Shown here piece after piece: positions 17,141 through 26,351 of a stretch of DNA of 64,000 bases. Source of the DNA: Thermohalobaculum sp965263335. GTDB taxonomy: Bacteria > Pseudomonadota > Alphaproteobacteria > Rhodobacterales > Rhodobacteraceae. The notes beneath the pieces were generated by a model. It was not told the origin of the DNA. It did no database searches and saw nothing but the letters and a program-made list of their open reading frames with translations. Each line of letters starts with the position of its first letter. The stretch's first letter is position 1. Where the stretch lies: assembly GCA_965263335.1 (NCBI GenBank), contig CBDHHE010000001.1:1550001-1614000 (forward strand). Reading direction: 5' to 3'. The translations under genes were made by a program, and so were the position numbers.

Positions 17141-18454
17141 ATGGATCTCTCCAAATCTGTGGAGCAGACCTCCAAGTCTGTTGCCGTGCCGCGCGCACCG
17201 ACGTCCCTTGCGGAAACCGGACTGCAACCCGGCTTCCTGCTCGCTCTCATGATAAAGATCGTCTACCGGCTGGGGATTGAACAGCCGACCGATATCAGCC
17301 GCGCCATAAAGCTCCCGGTCCCGCTGGTCGAGAAGCTCCTTGCAGATGCGGTCGACAAGAAACTCCTCGAGATGCTCGGTCAGCTCGGCGCCTCGATGAC
17401 AGCAGAGATGCGATACGGTCTGACCTCGAAAGGCAAGGCATGGGCGCTGGAGGCGCTCGCGCAGAGTGAGTGGGTCGGCCCGGCCCCGGTCCCGCTCGAA
17501 CTCTACACCCAGCAGGTCAAGGCGCAGTCGATCCGGGGTGAGGTCTTGACCCGCCCGATGCTGGAGGCGGTCTTCAAGGATCTGACCCTGCGCGACAGCC
17601 TGATGGGCGAACTCGGTCCGGCCGTCAACTCAGGCGCATCGATTCTGCTCTACGGGCCGCCGGGCAACGGCAAGTCGACGATTTCGGAGGCGATCTGCAG
17701 AGCCTTCGCAAGCCATGTTTTCATGCCCTACGCCATCGAGGTCGACAATCAGATCCTCACGATGTTCGACCCGACCGTGCACACCCGGGTCGCAGGCGAC
17801 AAAGCCGCCCAGTCAAAGCTGCGCCGCACAACCGATTTCGATCAGAGGTATGTTGCGATTGCGCGCCCGCAGGTCACAACGGGCGGCGAGCTGACCCTCG
17901 ACATGCTGGATCTGACCTACAGTCCCACGAGCCGCACCTATGAGGCCCCGCTGCAGCTCAAAGCCGCGGGCGGGGTGTTCGTGATTGATGACTTCGGCCG
18001 CCAGAGACAAAGCCCGCAACAGATCGTCAACCGCATGATCATACCGCTCGAGGCGGGTGTCGACTATCTCTCGCTGCAGACAGGACGCAAGTTTGCCACA
18101 CCCTTCGACGCCCTGCTGATCCTGTCGACGAACATTCCGCCGTCTGAGTTGGTGGACGATGCGGCGTTGCGGCGTCTGCGCTACAAGATCCTGATCGACA
18201 GTCCCGATCGCGACACCTACATCGAGATTTTCGCGCGCACCGCAAATCGCTTTGGCATGGAGCTGACCGACGAGATTCTGGCGTTCGTGTTGATGGAACT
18301 CTACCCCAACCAGCCAGGAGCGGGCTACCAGGCCTTCCATCCGCGATTCCTGATCGAGCAAACCCGCTCGATCTGCACCTATGAACAAGTAGAACCGCAG
18401 TTGACACCCGACTTTCTCCGCCGGGCCTGGCGGAATCTGTTCACGCAGGACTGA
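17141..18454 (+). CDS. AAA+ ATPase with N-terminal helix-turn-helix region
   Basis: A 437-residue protein. The first 110 residues contain a helical region like a winged helix (DISRAIKLPVPLVEKLL, then a TSKGKAWA wing). The AAA+ core follows, with Walker A GPPGNGKST at 172-180, Walker B VFVIDDFG with the acidic pair at 283-284, a sensor-1 ILSTN, and a probable arginine finger in ALRRLRYK. The family is widespread in alphaproteobacteria but has no assigned role. ATGs at 17093 and 17120 are also in frame; 17141 has the best purine-rich upstream region. Confidence 0.75.
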   Translation: MDLSKSVEQTSKSVAVPRAPTSLAETGLQPGFLLALMIKIVYRLGIEQPTDISRAIKLPVPLVEKLLADAVDKKLLEMLGQLGASMTAEMRYGLTSKGKAWALEALAQSEWVGPAPVPLELYTQQVKAQSIRGEVLTRPMLEAVFKDLTLRDSLMGELGPAVNSGASILLYGPPGNGKSTISEAICRAFASHVFMPYAIEVDNQILTMFDPTVHTRVAGDKAAQSKLRRTTDFDQRYVAIARPQVTTGGELTLDMLDLTYSPTSRTYEAPLQLKAAGGVFVIDDFGRQRQSPQQIVNRMIIPLEAGVDYLSLQTGRKFATPFDALLILSTNIPPSELVDDAALRRLRYKILIDSPDRDTYIEIFARTANRFGMELTDEILAFVLMELYPNQPGAGYQAFHPRFLIEQTRSICTYEQVEPQLTPDFLRRAWRNLFTQD

Positions 18455-18477
18455 CCCAAAGTCCCGCGGGGCAGCGC

Positions 18478-18504
18478 ACCACTGATGGCGAACACCTCAG
18501 TGGT
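18478..18504. terminator. bidirectional stem-loop between convergent genes
   Basis: ACCACTGA (18478-18485) is exactly complementary to TCAGTGGT (18497-18504) with an 11-base loop. It lies 24 bp after the ATPase stop and 78 bp after the convergent livF stop. There is no clear T tract, so it may work as a weak or Rho-aided terminator. Confidence 0.45.
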
Positions 18505-18581
18505 CAGACCAGCGGTGTAGAGCTTTCGACGCTTCCGATATGCGCATCCATCCGCTCAACTGCGCCTTGATTGTTCCGCGG

Positions 18582-19289
18582 TCAGGCGGCTCCGAGCCCG
18601 ACATACCGGGCCAAAAGGTCAGGTTCGGCATCGAGCCGGGTCCGGTCAGCCGTTTCGACCGAGCGGCCATGTTCGAAGAAGGTCACCCGGTCCGCGAGCC
18701 CACGCACCGCCTCGATGCGTTGCTCGACGAGGATGACCGCCGTTCCGGCCGTCCTCAGTTTGGCCACGACATTGCGGATGCGCGTGATCATCGAGGGCTG
18801 CAAGCCTTCGGTGGGCTCATCGAGCAGCAAGAGACCCGGTGCCAGGCAAAGCGCCCGTCCCATGGCCAGCATCTGTTGCTCGCCACCCGAAAGGGTACCG
18901 GCGGGTTGGTCAAGGCGCTCAGCCAGCACGGGAAACAGCTCGAAAACATGCGCTTTGGCATCGGACGAACGGTTGCCGGCCATCAAACCGATCTCGAGGT
19001 TCTCGGCAACCGTGAGTTCGCCGAACAGGCGCCGGCCCTGCGGCACGTACCCGACGCCTTGGCGCGGGACAAGATGCGGCGGCAGGCGCGCTAGATCGGA
19101 GCCGTCCAGCAGCACCGCGCCCGTGCGCACCGGCACGAGCCCCATCACCGCCTTGAGCGCCGTGGTCTTACCCGCGCCGTTGCGCCCGATCAGGCACAAG
19201 ACTTCACCCGCTTCGACCGAGAAAGAGACACCGCGCAACGCCTGTACTTCGCCGTAGAAGACATCCACGCCGGAGATTTCGAGCCTCAT
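18582..19289 (-). CDS. livF: branched-chain amino acid type ABC transporter ATP-binding protein LivF
   Basis: The 235-residue ATPase has Walker A GRNGAGKT, signature LSGGEQQM, Walker B LLLLDEPTEGL and the H-loop region. The short C-terminus and DEPTEGL are typical of LivF. It works with LivG on the cytoplasmic face of the LivHM permease. The start overlaps the livG stop (ATGA), and it is the last gene of the importer operon. Confidence 0.93.
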   Translation of the reverse strand: MRLEISGVDVFYGEVQALRGVSFSVEAGEVLCLIGRNGAGKTTALKAVMGLVPVRTGAVLLDGSDLARLPPHLVPRQGVGYVPQGRRLFGELTVAENLEIGLMAGNRSSDAKAHVFELFPVLAERLDQPAGTLSGGEQQMLAMGRALCLAPGLLLLDEPTEGLQPSMITRIRNVVAKLRTAGTAVILVEQRIEAVRGLADRVTFFEHGRSVETADRTRLDAEPDLLARYVGLGAA

Positions 19290-20008
19290 GGAGCTGCGTC
19301 CTCTGCGCCTGTGCCCAAATAAGCCGCCTGCACCTCGTCGTTGGCTCGGATCTGATCAGATGTGCCCTCGGCCAGCACGCGGCCCTGCACAAGGACCGTG
19401 ATGCGCTCGGCCAGCGACATGACCACCGCCATGTTGTGCTCGATGAGCAGCACCGTGGTGGTCTCGGCGATGGTCTGGACGAGATCGATGAAGCTGGCGA
19501 TTTCGCCATCGGACAGCCCTTGCGTGGGTTCGTCGAGGATGAGGAGCTTCGGGTCCAGCGCAAGTCCCATCGCCACTTCGAGCAGGCGCTGGTGGCCGTA
19601 ACTTTGAGCACGCGCAATCTGGCCCGCCCGATCGGCAAGGCCGACCCGGTCAAGCGCCGTCATCGTAGCGGCATGCACCTTGTCTCTGGCGGCTGTTCTC
19701 TGAACGGCAAGCGCCACATTGTCGAAGAGGCTCAGGTTTCCGAAGACCGACGTGATCTGGAACGTATAGGCGATGCCGAGCCGCACACGGGCGTGGGCGG
19801 GCAGCGGCGTGATATCGACTCCATCGAACATGACCGTCCCACTGCTGGGCGCGAGGCGCCCCGAGAGCAAGCTCACGAACGTTGTCTTGCCGGCCCCGTT
19901 CGGCCCGATCAGGGCACGGATCTGGCCGTGCGGCAGATCGAAATTCACTTGATCGACGGCCCGTAAGCCGCCGAAATCGCGCGTGAGGCCACGTGCCGAG
20001 AGCAACAT
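19286..20008 (-). CDS. livG: branched-chain amino acid type ABC transporter ATP-binding protein LivG
   Basis: The 240-residue ATPase has Walker A GPNGAGKTT, the LivG-type QITSVFGNLSLFDNV segment, a rather degenerate signature (ARAQSYGHQRLLE) and Walker B LLILDEPTQGL. The start at 20008 is chosen because its ATG overlaps the livM stop as TGATG; an earlier in-frame ATG at 20026 lies inside livM. It energises import together with LivF. Confidence 0.92.
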   Translation of the reverse strand: MLLSARGLTRDFGGLRAVDQVNFDLPHGQIRALIGPNGAGKTTFVSLLSGRLAPSSGTVMFDGVDITPLPAHARVRLGIAYTFQITSVFGNLSLFDNVALAVQRTAARDKVHAATMTALDRVGLADRAGQIARAQSYGHQRLLEVAMGLALDPKLLILDEPTQGLSDGEIASFIDLVQTIAETTTVLLIEHNMAVVMSLAERITVLVQGRVLAEGTSDQIRANDEVQAAYLGTGAEDAAP

Positions 20009-20943
20009 CAGGGCAGCCAGGGCCATGCGCGGGCACGCACGAGGCCGAGCAGGCCTCGCGGCGCGAACAGAACGAGCGCCACCAACGCCGCGCCAACAAC
20101 AAGGAGGTAGGCGTCGGTGACTCCACTGGCCAGATCGACCAGATAGAACATGAAGCCTGCCCCGATCAGCGGGCCCAGCACCGTGCCCGCACCGCCGAGC
20201 AGCACCCAGAGGAGCGGAAGAATCGAGTATTGAATCGATGCAAACGTCGCCCCGACATACCCAAAGAGGAGTCCGTAGAAAGCTCCAGCCGCCCCCGAGA
20301 TCAAGCCCGACAGGACAAGCGCCTGCAACTTAACACGGAACGGATTGTAACCGAGCATGGCCGCCCGCGCCTCGTTCTCGCGGATCGCCACCATGACGCG
20401 GCCTGTGCGCGAACGGGCGAGCCACAGGCTGAGCAGCAGACAGACGGAAAACAGCGCATAGGCCGCAATGAACCGCGCGTCCGGCTGCGCGAGGTCAAAA
20501 CCGGCAATGACCCGTCCGGCTGCAGGCACCACGAAGCCTTCGTCACCGCGCGTGACCTCGGTGAAGTAGAGCACGGTCAGATACCCCGCCTGCGCGAACA
20601 TCAGCGTGACGATCATGAAGGAAACACCCACAGTCCTCAGGGCAAGGAGCCCCGTGGCACAGGCAAGGACTGCTCCGGCGGCAAGACCCGCGCCCAGTCC
20701 GGGCAGAGCACCCCAGCCGAGATGCTGAATAGGCAAGCCCGCACCGTATAGCCCGGCTGCAAAGAACATCGCATGTCCAAGGCTCAGGAGCCCCGTATAG
20801 CCGAAGGCGATATTGTAGCCGATTGCGAAACTTGCCAGAACCATGATGCGCGCGAGGTTGCCGTGGTGATAGTCGGGCAGCACGAAATGCATCGCGCCCA
20901 AGACTGCGAGCACACCCAGATGGAGCGCCAGCGCCCGGCTCAT
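20008..20943 (-). CDS. livM: branched-chain amino acid type ABC transporter permease LivM
   Basis: A 311-residue permease with about eight to ten membrane helices and the family segments FAIGYNIAFGYTGLLSLGHAMFFA and VAIRENEARAAMLGYNPF, the latter being the EAA-like loop that contacts the ATPases. It forms the membrane channel with LivH. Both ends overlap neighbouring genes by one to four bases, showing a single operon. Confidence 0.93.
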   Translation of the reverse strand: MSRALALHLGVLAVLGAMHFVLPDYHHGNLARIMVLASFAIGYNIAFGYTGLLSLGHAMFFAAGLYGAGLPIQHLGWGALPGLGAGLAAGAVLACATGLLALRTVGVSFMIVTLMFAQAGYLTVLYFTEVTRGDEGFVVPAAGRVIAGFDLAQPDARFIAAYALFSVCLLLSLWLARSRTGRVMVAIRENEARAAMLGYNPFRVKLQALVLSGLISGAAGAFYGLLFGYVGATFASIQYSILPLLWVLLGGAGTVLGPLIGAGFMFYLVDLASGVTDAYLLVVGAALVALVLFAPRGLLGLVRARAWPWLP

Positions 20944-21866
20944 GCAGCGCGCGTCCCGAACAGACCATGCGGGCGAAAGACCAGCACCATCGCAACTACG
21001 AGCGTCGCCAGGATCTTTGCCAGAGTAGGCGAGAAGAAGACCGAAATGATGCCGTCAGACAGCCCGATGATGACGGCCGCCAACAATGTTCCCCTCAGCG
21101 ACCCGAGCCCTCCGATGATCACGACTATGAAGCTCAACAGCAGCGGGTCTCCGCCCATCAGGTAATGCGCCTGCTGGATCGGCACGATCAGGACGGCACC
21201 AGCGGCAGCAAGCGCCGCGCCGAGGGCGAAAACGCCTGCATAGACGCGATCGACGGGAATTGCGAAAGCGGTCGCCATCTCGCGGTCGATCTGGGTTGCA
21301 CGCATCACCAGCCCGGCGCGGCTGCGTGTGATCCCAAGCCAGACCACCAACATCAGACCAGCCGAAGCGGCAATGACGAACAGCTTGTAGGTCGTGGTCC
21401 CGAGCCCCCACGGCCAAATGAGGCTGAGGCCATCCGCGCCGAACTCGACCCAGGGCAGCGCGATGCGTGTATTGAACGGTGGCTCGACGGGACGCGCATC
21501 CGGCCCGAACCCCATAAGAGTCGCCTGCTGAAGGATGTAGAGGAGCCCGATCGTCGCAACGATTGTGGCCTCGGGGTTGTACTCGAGGCGCTTGAGAACC
21601 AGCCAATCAGTCGCCGCCGCCAATCCTCCGACGATCAGCGGTGCAAGCGCCAACGCAGCCACGAATCCCAGCGCCGGATGCCCCCCAATGGTCGTGGCCG
21701 TGAACCAGGCAATCACGGCGCCCAGCATAAAGAACTCTCCGTGTGCGACATTGACCACCCGCATCACACCGAAGACGAGGCTGAGCCCGAGTGCCGTCAG
21801 CGCCAGAACGGCTGCCTGCACAGCGCCTTCCAGCATCGCCAGCATCAGATGCGGCCCAAACTCCAT
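20940..21866 (-). CDS. livH: branched-chain amino acid type ABC transporter permease LivH
   Basis: The 308-residue permease starts with a helix containing LGLSLVFGVMRVVNVAHGEF, the hallmark of LivH, and has the cytoplasmic loop TQIDREMATAFAIPVDRVY. It pairs with LivM. A 360-bp gap with a stem-loop separates it from the upstream binding-protein gene, so expression of the two parts may differ. Confidence 0.93.
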   Translation of the reverse strand: MEFGPHLMLAMLEGAVQAAVLALTALGLSLVFGVMRVVNVAHGEFFMLGAVIAWFTATTIGGHPALGFVAALALAPLIVGGLAAATDWLVLKRLEYNPEATIVATIGLLYILQQATLMGFGPDARPVEPPFNTRIALPWVEFGADGLSLIWPWGLGTTTYKLFVIAASAGLMLVVWLGITRSRAGLVMRATQIDREMATAFAIPVDRVYAGVFALGAALAAAGAVLIVPIQQAHYLMGGDPLLLSFIVVIIGGLGSLRGTLLAAVIIGLSDGIISVFFSPTLAKILATLVVAMVLVFRPHGLFGTRAA

Positions 21867-22226
21867 TCAACGCCCCCAACCTCTGCCACCTGGCATTTCG
21901 CACACCAGCTCCCACACTGAGCACCTGCCATCCGAGTTGGGGAGGACGCTAGGACCGGCGGCCTCAATGCGCAATCATGAAGCGCATACGCAGCCGCGTT
22001 CGGGCCCCGGTATCGTTGCTGCAAACATCTTGGTGCCGCAGAAACGCATGTAGCTTCGAAGAAACATTTGAATGCTCGCACCCAGGACAACAAAAAATAG
22101 TCGCGTGGCCACAGCTCGTTCTGATGATCTCCCGGCGCAACTGCGCTGTCACCTCCTGCACGGCAATGGTGGCAGCACCGGCCTCGACGACGAAGTTCAT
22201 CGAGGCCGTGCAGTGCCTCCCCAGCG
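21867..22226. other. gap between livH and the binding-protein gene
   Basis: These 360 bp hold no convincing gene. Possible 78-residue (minus) and 116-residue (plus) frames here lack ribosome sites and look random. The only clear element is the stem-loop near 22179-22208. Confidence 0.6.
22179..22208 (-). terminator. stem-loop after the ABC binding-protein gene
   Basis: TCGAGGCCG (22200-22208) pairs exactly with CGGCCTCGA (22179-22187), a 9-bp GC-rich stem with a 12-base loop, starting 19 nt after the binding-protein stop. A stem-loop here is typical of importers whose binding protein is made in excess: it stabilises or attenuates the message before the permease genes. Confidence 0.5.
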
Positions 22227-23498
22227 CTAGAGGCTTTGAGTGGTGTAGTCGACCTCGTCCGGATAGAGGCCGTCCTCGATCGAGGTCGTGTGCACGACGT
22301 TCAGTGCACCGTTCTTCACCTCGCTGATGAATTGCAACCCGAATGTCTGGTGGGTCTTGCCGTTGAATATCTTCGGGCCCTGCGGATGAGCGCGGGATGC
22401 GGGGATCTCAGACATCGCCTCGACCGCTTCGATCAGTTTCCCCCGGTCCGCCGGTCCTTGATAGCCTGAGGCCTGCATGCCGTCCTTGATGATGTGAAGC
22501 GTCTCCCAGCACCCGAACATGTGCGCGTACGTCGAGATGTCCTTCGGATCGGAGATCGAGGCTCCGGTGTCATCTACGCCCACTTCCTTGCGGTAGAACG
22601 CATCATGTGCCGATCCGGTCGCGTAGCGCGGATTGCCTTCCCAGAAGTAGGTGCCTTCGAGAAACTCCAGTCCCGGGCTCTGGAGGTTCACCGCTTCGAG
22701 ACTGTCGATAAAGCCGAAGACCTCCGGGCGCTGACCGCCGAAGAACTCACCCATTTCCTTGACGAAGGTCAGCACGCCCGGTCCGACCATGACGTGGTAG
22801 AGCACCTCGGTCACGCGCGGGATACGCGGGAAGTACTTGAGAAACGAAGTCTCGGTCGGCGGAATCGCGATCTGCTGGATCACCTCACCGCCTTGCGCGG
22901 CCATCGCCTCGGTGAAGAAATCCCTGTGGTCATGCCCGAAAGCGAAATCGGGGAAGATCATCGTGACCTTCTTCCCGAGGTTCTGGCTCACCCAGGGCGC
23001 CATGGCGATCACCTGGGACTTCACGTCGGTTATGCCTGGCTGCAGCGTGTAGCGGTTGAGCTTGCCGGACGCCACATGATGGCCTTCCGAGACCACGAAG
23101 TAGGGAAGCTTCAGCTCACCCGCCCGCGGAGCCGAGCCGATCACCACATGGCTGAAGAGCGTGCCGAACGCGATGTCGCAGCCGTGCTGGTTGGCGAATT
23201 TCTCGATCACTTCCGAGCCACGTTTCGGATCGGTGCCGTCGTCTTCAGCAATGATCTCGACCGGACGCCCGTTGATGCCGCCCCAGTCGTTGATCAGGCG
23301 AACCGCTGCCTGCGTGGTTCGGTCGTACCAACGGCCGTATGCGGCACCTATACCGGTTCGATGGACCTGAAAACCGATTTTGATCGGCTCGGCGCTGTGC
23401 GCCTGGATGAAGGGCATCGCCCCCGTGGCCGCACCTGTCGCCGCCACGCCCTTCAGCACGCCCCGGCGCGTTGGGTGGATAAGCGCTTTGCGTTTCAT
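22227..23498 (-). CDS. ABC transporter substrate-binding protein, branched-chain amino acid type
   Basis: A 423-residue periplasmic binding protein of the Leu/Ile/Val type. The N-terminus carries a twin-arginine signal (TRRGVLKGVAA), ending near AHSA, so it is exported folded. The mature part starts with IKIGFQVHRTG and has the usual INGRPVEIIAEDDGTDP segment. The start has a strong GGAGG site. The ligand is not predictable: amino acids, amides, urea or aromatic acids are all bound by this family. It is first in the importer operon. Confidence 0.9.
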   Translation of the reverse strand: MKRKALIHPTRRGVLKGVAATGAATGAMPFIQAHSAEPIKIGFQVHRTGIGAAYGRWYDRTTQAAVRLINDWGGINGRPVEIIAEDDGTDPKRGSEVIEKFANQHGCDIAFGTLFSHVVIGSAPRAGELKLPYFVVSEGHHVASGKLNRYTLQPGITDVKSQVIAMAPWVSQNLGKKVTMIFPDFAFGHDHRDFFTEAMAAQGGEVIQQIAIPPTETSFLKYFPRIPRVTEVLYHVMVGPGVLTFVKEMGEFFGGQRPEVFGFIDSLEAVNLQSPGLEFLEGTYFWEGNPRYATGSAHDAFYRKEVGVDDTGASISDPKDISTYAHMFGCWETLHIIKDGMQASGYQGPADRGKLIEAVEAMSEIPASRAHPQGPKIFNGKTHQTFGLQFISEVKNGALNVVHTTSIEDGLYPDEVDYTTQSL

Positions 23499-23628
23499 GA
23501 TATCCCTCCTTCGTCAGCTGCCGTGGCCGTCGCGGAAACCGTGGCTTTGCAGGGGTGAAATGTCCAGCCCTAAGCGCCGCTCCCCAAGGGCACTTAGAGA
23601 GGGCGTTCTGCGTTCTCGCTCGATTGGG

Positions 23629-25029
23629 TCAGGCACCCGTCGGCGTTGATAGAAGCCAGAGACCAAATGCTGTGTAGCCGACCATCAAAGCAGCGAGCGG
23701 GATCTGTCCGATGGTCGCTCGGCGTGGCTCACCTTCGATGTCGAGTGCGATCGCATGCGCGACAAGCACGGCCAACAGATGGCCTGCCACAATTGCCGCC
23801 GACTGGATTTGCCAGATCACCTCGACGCTCTCGAGATTGTTCAGAAACGACGTGGTGACATGCCGTTCGCCAACGCCCAGCCAATCGGCACCTGTGGCAA
23901 ACGGGTCTGACAGCGCCAGGAATGCGTATTGACCGTTGACCAGGAGCACCGTGAGGTAGTGGGCAAAGTGGTAGGCCAGCGCGATCGGCAGCAGCGACAG
24001 GGCCAGGCGGCCCAGCATCAGGCCACGTGAAGCTGGGCTCCCAGCAAAGATTCGCCCGGCATTCACCGACAGGACGAACAGAGAGCCCATCACCAGCGCC
24101 ATTTTCATCAGCCCTAGCGTGTTCTCCGCTTGCACGGCCGAACGGCCAGGGAATTCAAGCGGGTTCACACCGATCAACTCGAGCCAGACAAACGTGCCGG
24201 CCAGCCCGTCAAAAGACACCGTGGCAATCAGCAGGGTGACGAAGATGGTCTCGATCGATCCGAGCGGGCGGCGCTCGACCAGCCGCGCGCCTGGGAGCGT
24301 CACCCGCAAACGACACCCCGTGCGATCGTCCTCGATACGGATGGGTGCAACACGTGCAATCAGCGCGAAGAACACCGAGAAGGTCTCGCACCGCTCCCTC
24401 CATTCGTCACCCCAGATCAGCATCGCCGTGAAGTGAGCCGTCCAGTACACCACAACGACCCATGCGAGACGCTCCGGGTCGTTGGGCGCAACGTCGACCA
24501 GCTCGAACCATGCGACTGCAGCCAAGCCCAGCAGCGCCGGCCAGTCACGCAACCACACCGGCAGTTGCCGGTCGCTCGTCCCGAGCAGGCGGCGTGCCAG
24601 TTCGACCGGGCCACTCCACGGATTGATCGCGGACCAGAGATTACCCAACAGCGCAACGAGAAGCGTGAAGCCCACCCACCATAGTGTCCAGATGATGAGC
24701 GGCAGCGGGTTGGCCAGCGGATCACGCGTACCCAAGAAACCTGCGGCTACCAGAAAGAGAAAGGCGCAAAAGCCTACCCAGCTTGTCCAGGGTCTGAGGC
24801 GCAGAACCGGGAGCGGGATGTTGAGGCTTGCACCAAACAACCCGTTCAGCCAGCGACCGGGTGCAATCGAGAGCACCGCAAACGACACCGCCACCGACGC
24901 AGCCCCCCCAGCGAGGTAGTAGCCGGTCGGAAGCAGCATCACCAGACCACGGTCGGCGGCGTGCGCCCACGCCAAACCGGGCGCTGCCATCGCGAGAACG
25001 AAGAGTGCGAAGCCGCGGTGCAACGTCAC
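23629..25029 (-). CDS. polytopic membrane protein, possibly fenitrothion-hydrolase-like
   Basis: A 466-residue protein with a signal-like N-terminus (ending AWAHA) and about ten hydrophobic helices. Conserved-looking patches at helix ends contain NPWSGP, DEWRERCETFSVFFALIAR and an HFAHYL histidine pair. The overall pattern resembles a family of large integral membrane proteins annotated as fenitrothion hydrolase in some genomes, an assignment I hold weakly. It lies 15 bp after leuB on the same strand and 130 bp before the ABC binding protein. Confidence 0.6.
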   Translation of the reverse strand: MTLHRGFALFVLAMAAPGLAWAHAADRGLVMLLPTGYYLAGGAASVAVSFAVLSIAPGRWLNGLFGASLNIPLPVLRLRPWTSWVGFCAFLFLVAAGFLGTRDPLANPLPLIIWTLWWVGFTLLVALLGNLWSAINPWSGPVELARRLLGTSDRQLPVWLRDWPALLGLAAVAWFELVDVAPNDPERLAWVVVVYWTAHFTAMLIWGDEWRERCETFSVFFALIARVAPIRIEDDRTGCRLRVTLPGARLVERRPLGSIETIFVTLLIATVSFDGLAGTFVWLELIGVNPLEFPGRSAVQAENTLGLMKMALVMGSLFVLSVNAGRIFAGSPASRGLMLGRLALSLLPIALAYHFAHYLTVLLVNGQYAFLALSDPFATGADWLGVGERHVTTSFLNNLESVEVIWQIQSAAIVAGHLLAVLVAHAIALDIEGEPRRATIGQIPLAALMVGYTAFGLWLLSTPTGA

Positions 25030-25044
25030 GGCGGCTCCTCGCGG

Positions 25045-26148
25045 TCAGAACCGAGCGGCCAAAGCGGCGATGATTGCATCTCCCATCTCGGAGGTGGACG
25101 CGGGCGAGTCGCCGCCCGCCTGCATCAAGTCCGCGGTGCGAACACCTTGCGCGAGCACGTCGTTCACCGCGCCTTCAAGCATGTCCGCTTCGTGTCCGAG
25201 TTCAAATGAGTATCGCAAAGCCATGGCAAAACTCAGAATACATGCACACGGGTTGGCCTTCCTCTGCCCCGCTATGTCGGGTGCTGAGCCATGGACCGGC
25301 TCGTACAGTGCCTTTGGCCTGCCGTTCTCCATGGGTGCACCCAGTGAGGCCGAGGGCAGCATCCCGAGTGAGCCGGTCAGCATCGCAGCACAATCCGAGA
25401 GGATGTCACCGAAAAGGTTATCGGTCACGATCACATCAAACTGCTTGGGCGCGCGCACGAGCTGCATGGCACCGTTGTCGGCGTACATGTGCGAGAGCTC
25501 GACCTCGGGATAGTCTTTCGCGATCACCTCGACTTCCTCACGCCAGAGAATGCCCGCCTCCATCACGTTGGCTTTCTCCATCGAGCAAAGGCGCTTGCCG
25601 CGCTTCATGGCGAGATCGAACGCCGCCCGGGACACCCGGCGGATTTCGGATGTGGTGTATCGGTGGGTGTTGATTCCGACCCGCTCGTTGCCTTCGGTGT
25701 GGATGCCTCGCGGCTCGCCGAAATACATCCCCGAAGTCAGCTCGCGCACGATCATGATGTCGAGGCCGGCGACAACATCGCGCTTCAGCGAGGAGTAGTC
25801 CGCGAGCGCATCGAAACACTGTGCTGGACGCAGGTTGGCGAAAAGATCCATTTCCTTTCGCAGACGCAGAAGTCCGCGCTCGGGCTTCAACGAAAAGTCC
25901 AGGTCGTCATATGCAGGACCACCCACAGCACCCAGCAGAACCGCATCCACCTCCTGCGCTCGGGCCATTGTTACATCGGCCAGCGGCACACCGTGGGCGT
26001 CGTAGGCGGCACCTCCGACCAGGTCTTCTTCGACCGAGAACGAGAGCCCGCGCACGTCCTTGAACCAAGCGATCGTCTTGCGCACTTCGGCCATCACCTC
26101 GGGGCCGATTCCGTCGCCGGGAAGCATCAGAAGCGTCATCGTGGTCAT
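25045..26148 (-). CDS. leuB: 3-isopropylmalate dehydrogenase
   Basis: The 367-residue enzyme has the N-terminal LLMLPGDGIGPEV, the catalytic Tyr region RVSRAAFDLA, the metal-binding DNLFGDILSD and the NAD-binding EPVHGSAPDIAG. It oxidises and decarboxylates 3-isopropylmalate in leucine synthesis. The start at 26148 has GGGAG upstream and fits the family; an in-frame extension to 26217 does not. leuC and leuD are not in the window. Confidence 0.95.
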   Translation of the reverse strand: MTTMTLLMLPGDGIGPEVMAEVRKTIAWFKDVRGLSFSVEEDLVGGAAYDAHGVPLADVTMARAQEVDAVLLGAVGGPAYDDLDFSLKPERGLLRLRKEMDLFANLRPAQCFDALADYSSLKRDVVAGLDIMIVRELTSGMYFGEPRGIHTEGNERVGINTHRYTTSEIRRVSRAAFDLAMKRGKRLCSMEKANVMEAGILWREEVEVIAKDYPEVELSHMYADNGAMQLVRAPKQFDVIVTDNLFGDILSDCAAMLTGSLGMLPSASLGAPMENGRPKALYEPVHGSAPDIAGQRKANPCACILSFAMALRYSFELGHEADMLEGAVNDVLAQGVRTADLMQAGGDSPASTSEMGDAIIAALAARF

Positions 26149-26351
26149 TGGGGCTCCCCCTTGTCCTTTGCGTTCGCGGCGAGTTGTGCGGGATCGGAGC
26201 ATCAAGATCAAGCGCACAGGTGGTCAGCTCCAACGGTGCTTTCGGCGATCGAAAGCAACGCATCACATGACAGGTGAGTTAACGATATTGTGGTGTGCTA
26301 TGTTAGCGTTGGCCGAGGAAACTCGCAGCGGACTCCAAAGGACCGCCCGGC

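Noticed and set aside
21964..22200. 78-residue minus-strand frame in the liv gap
   Set aside because: It has no ribosome site, shows poor codon bias and overlaps the stem-loop after the binding-protein gene.
22227..23498. Assignment of the binding protein as the urea-binding UrtA
   Set aside because: No urease or urt-type gene order is present and the N-terminal pattern is generic for the Leu/Ile/Val family.
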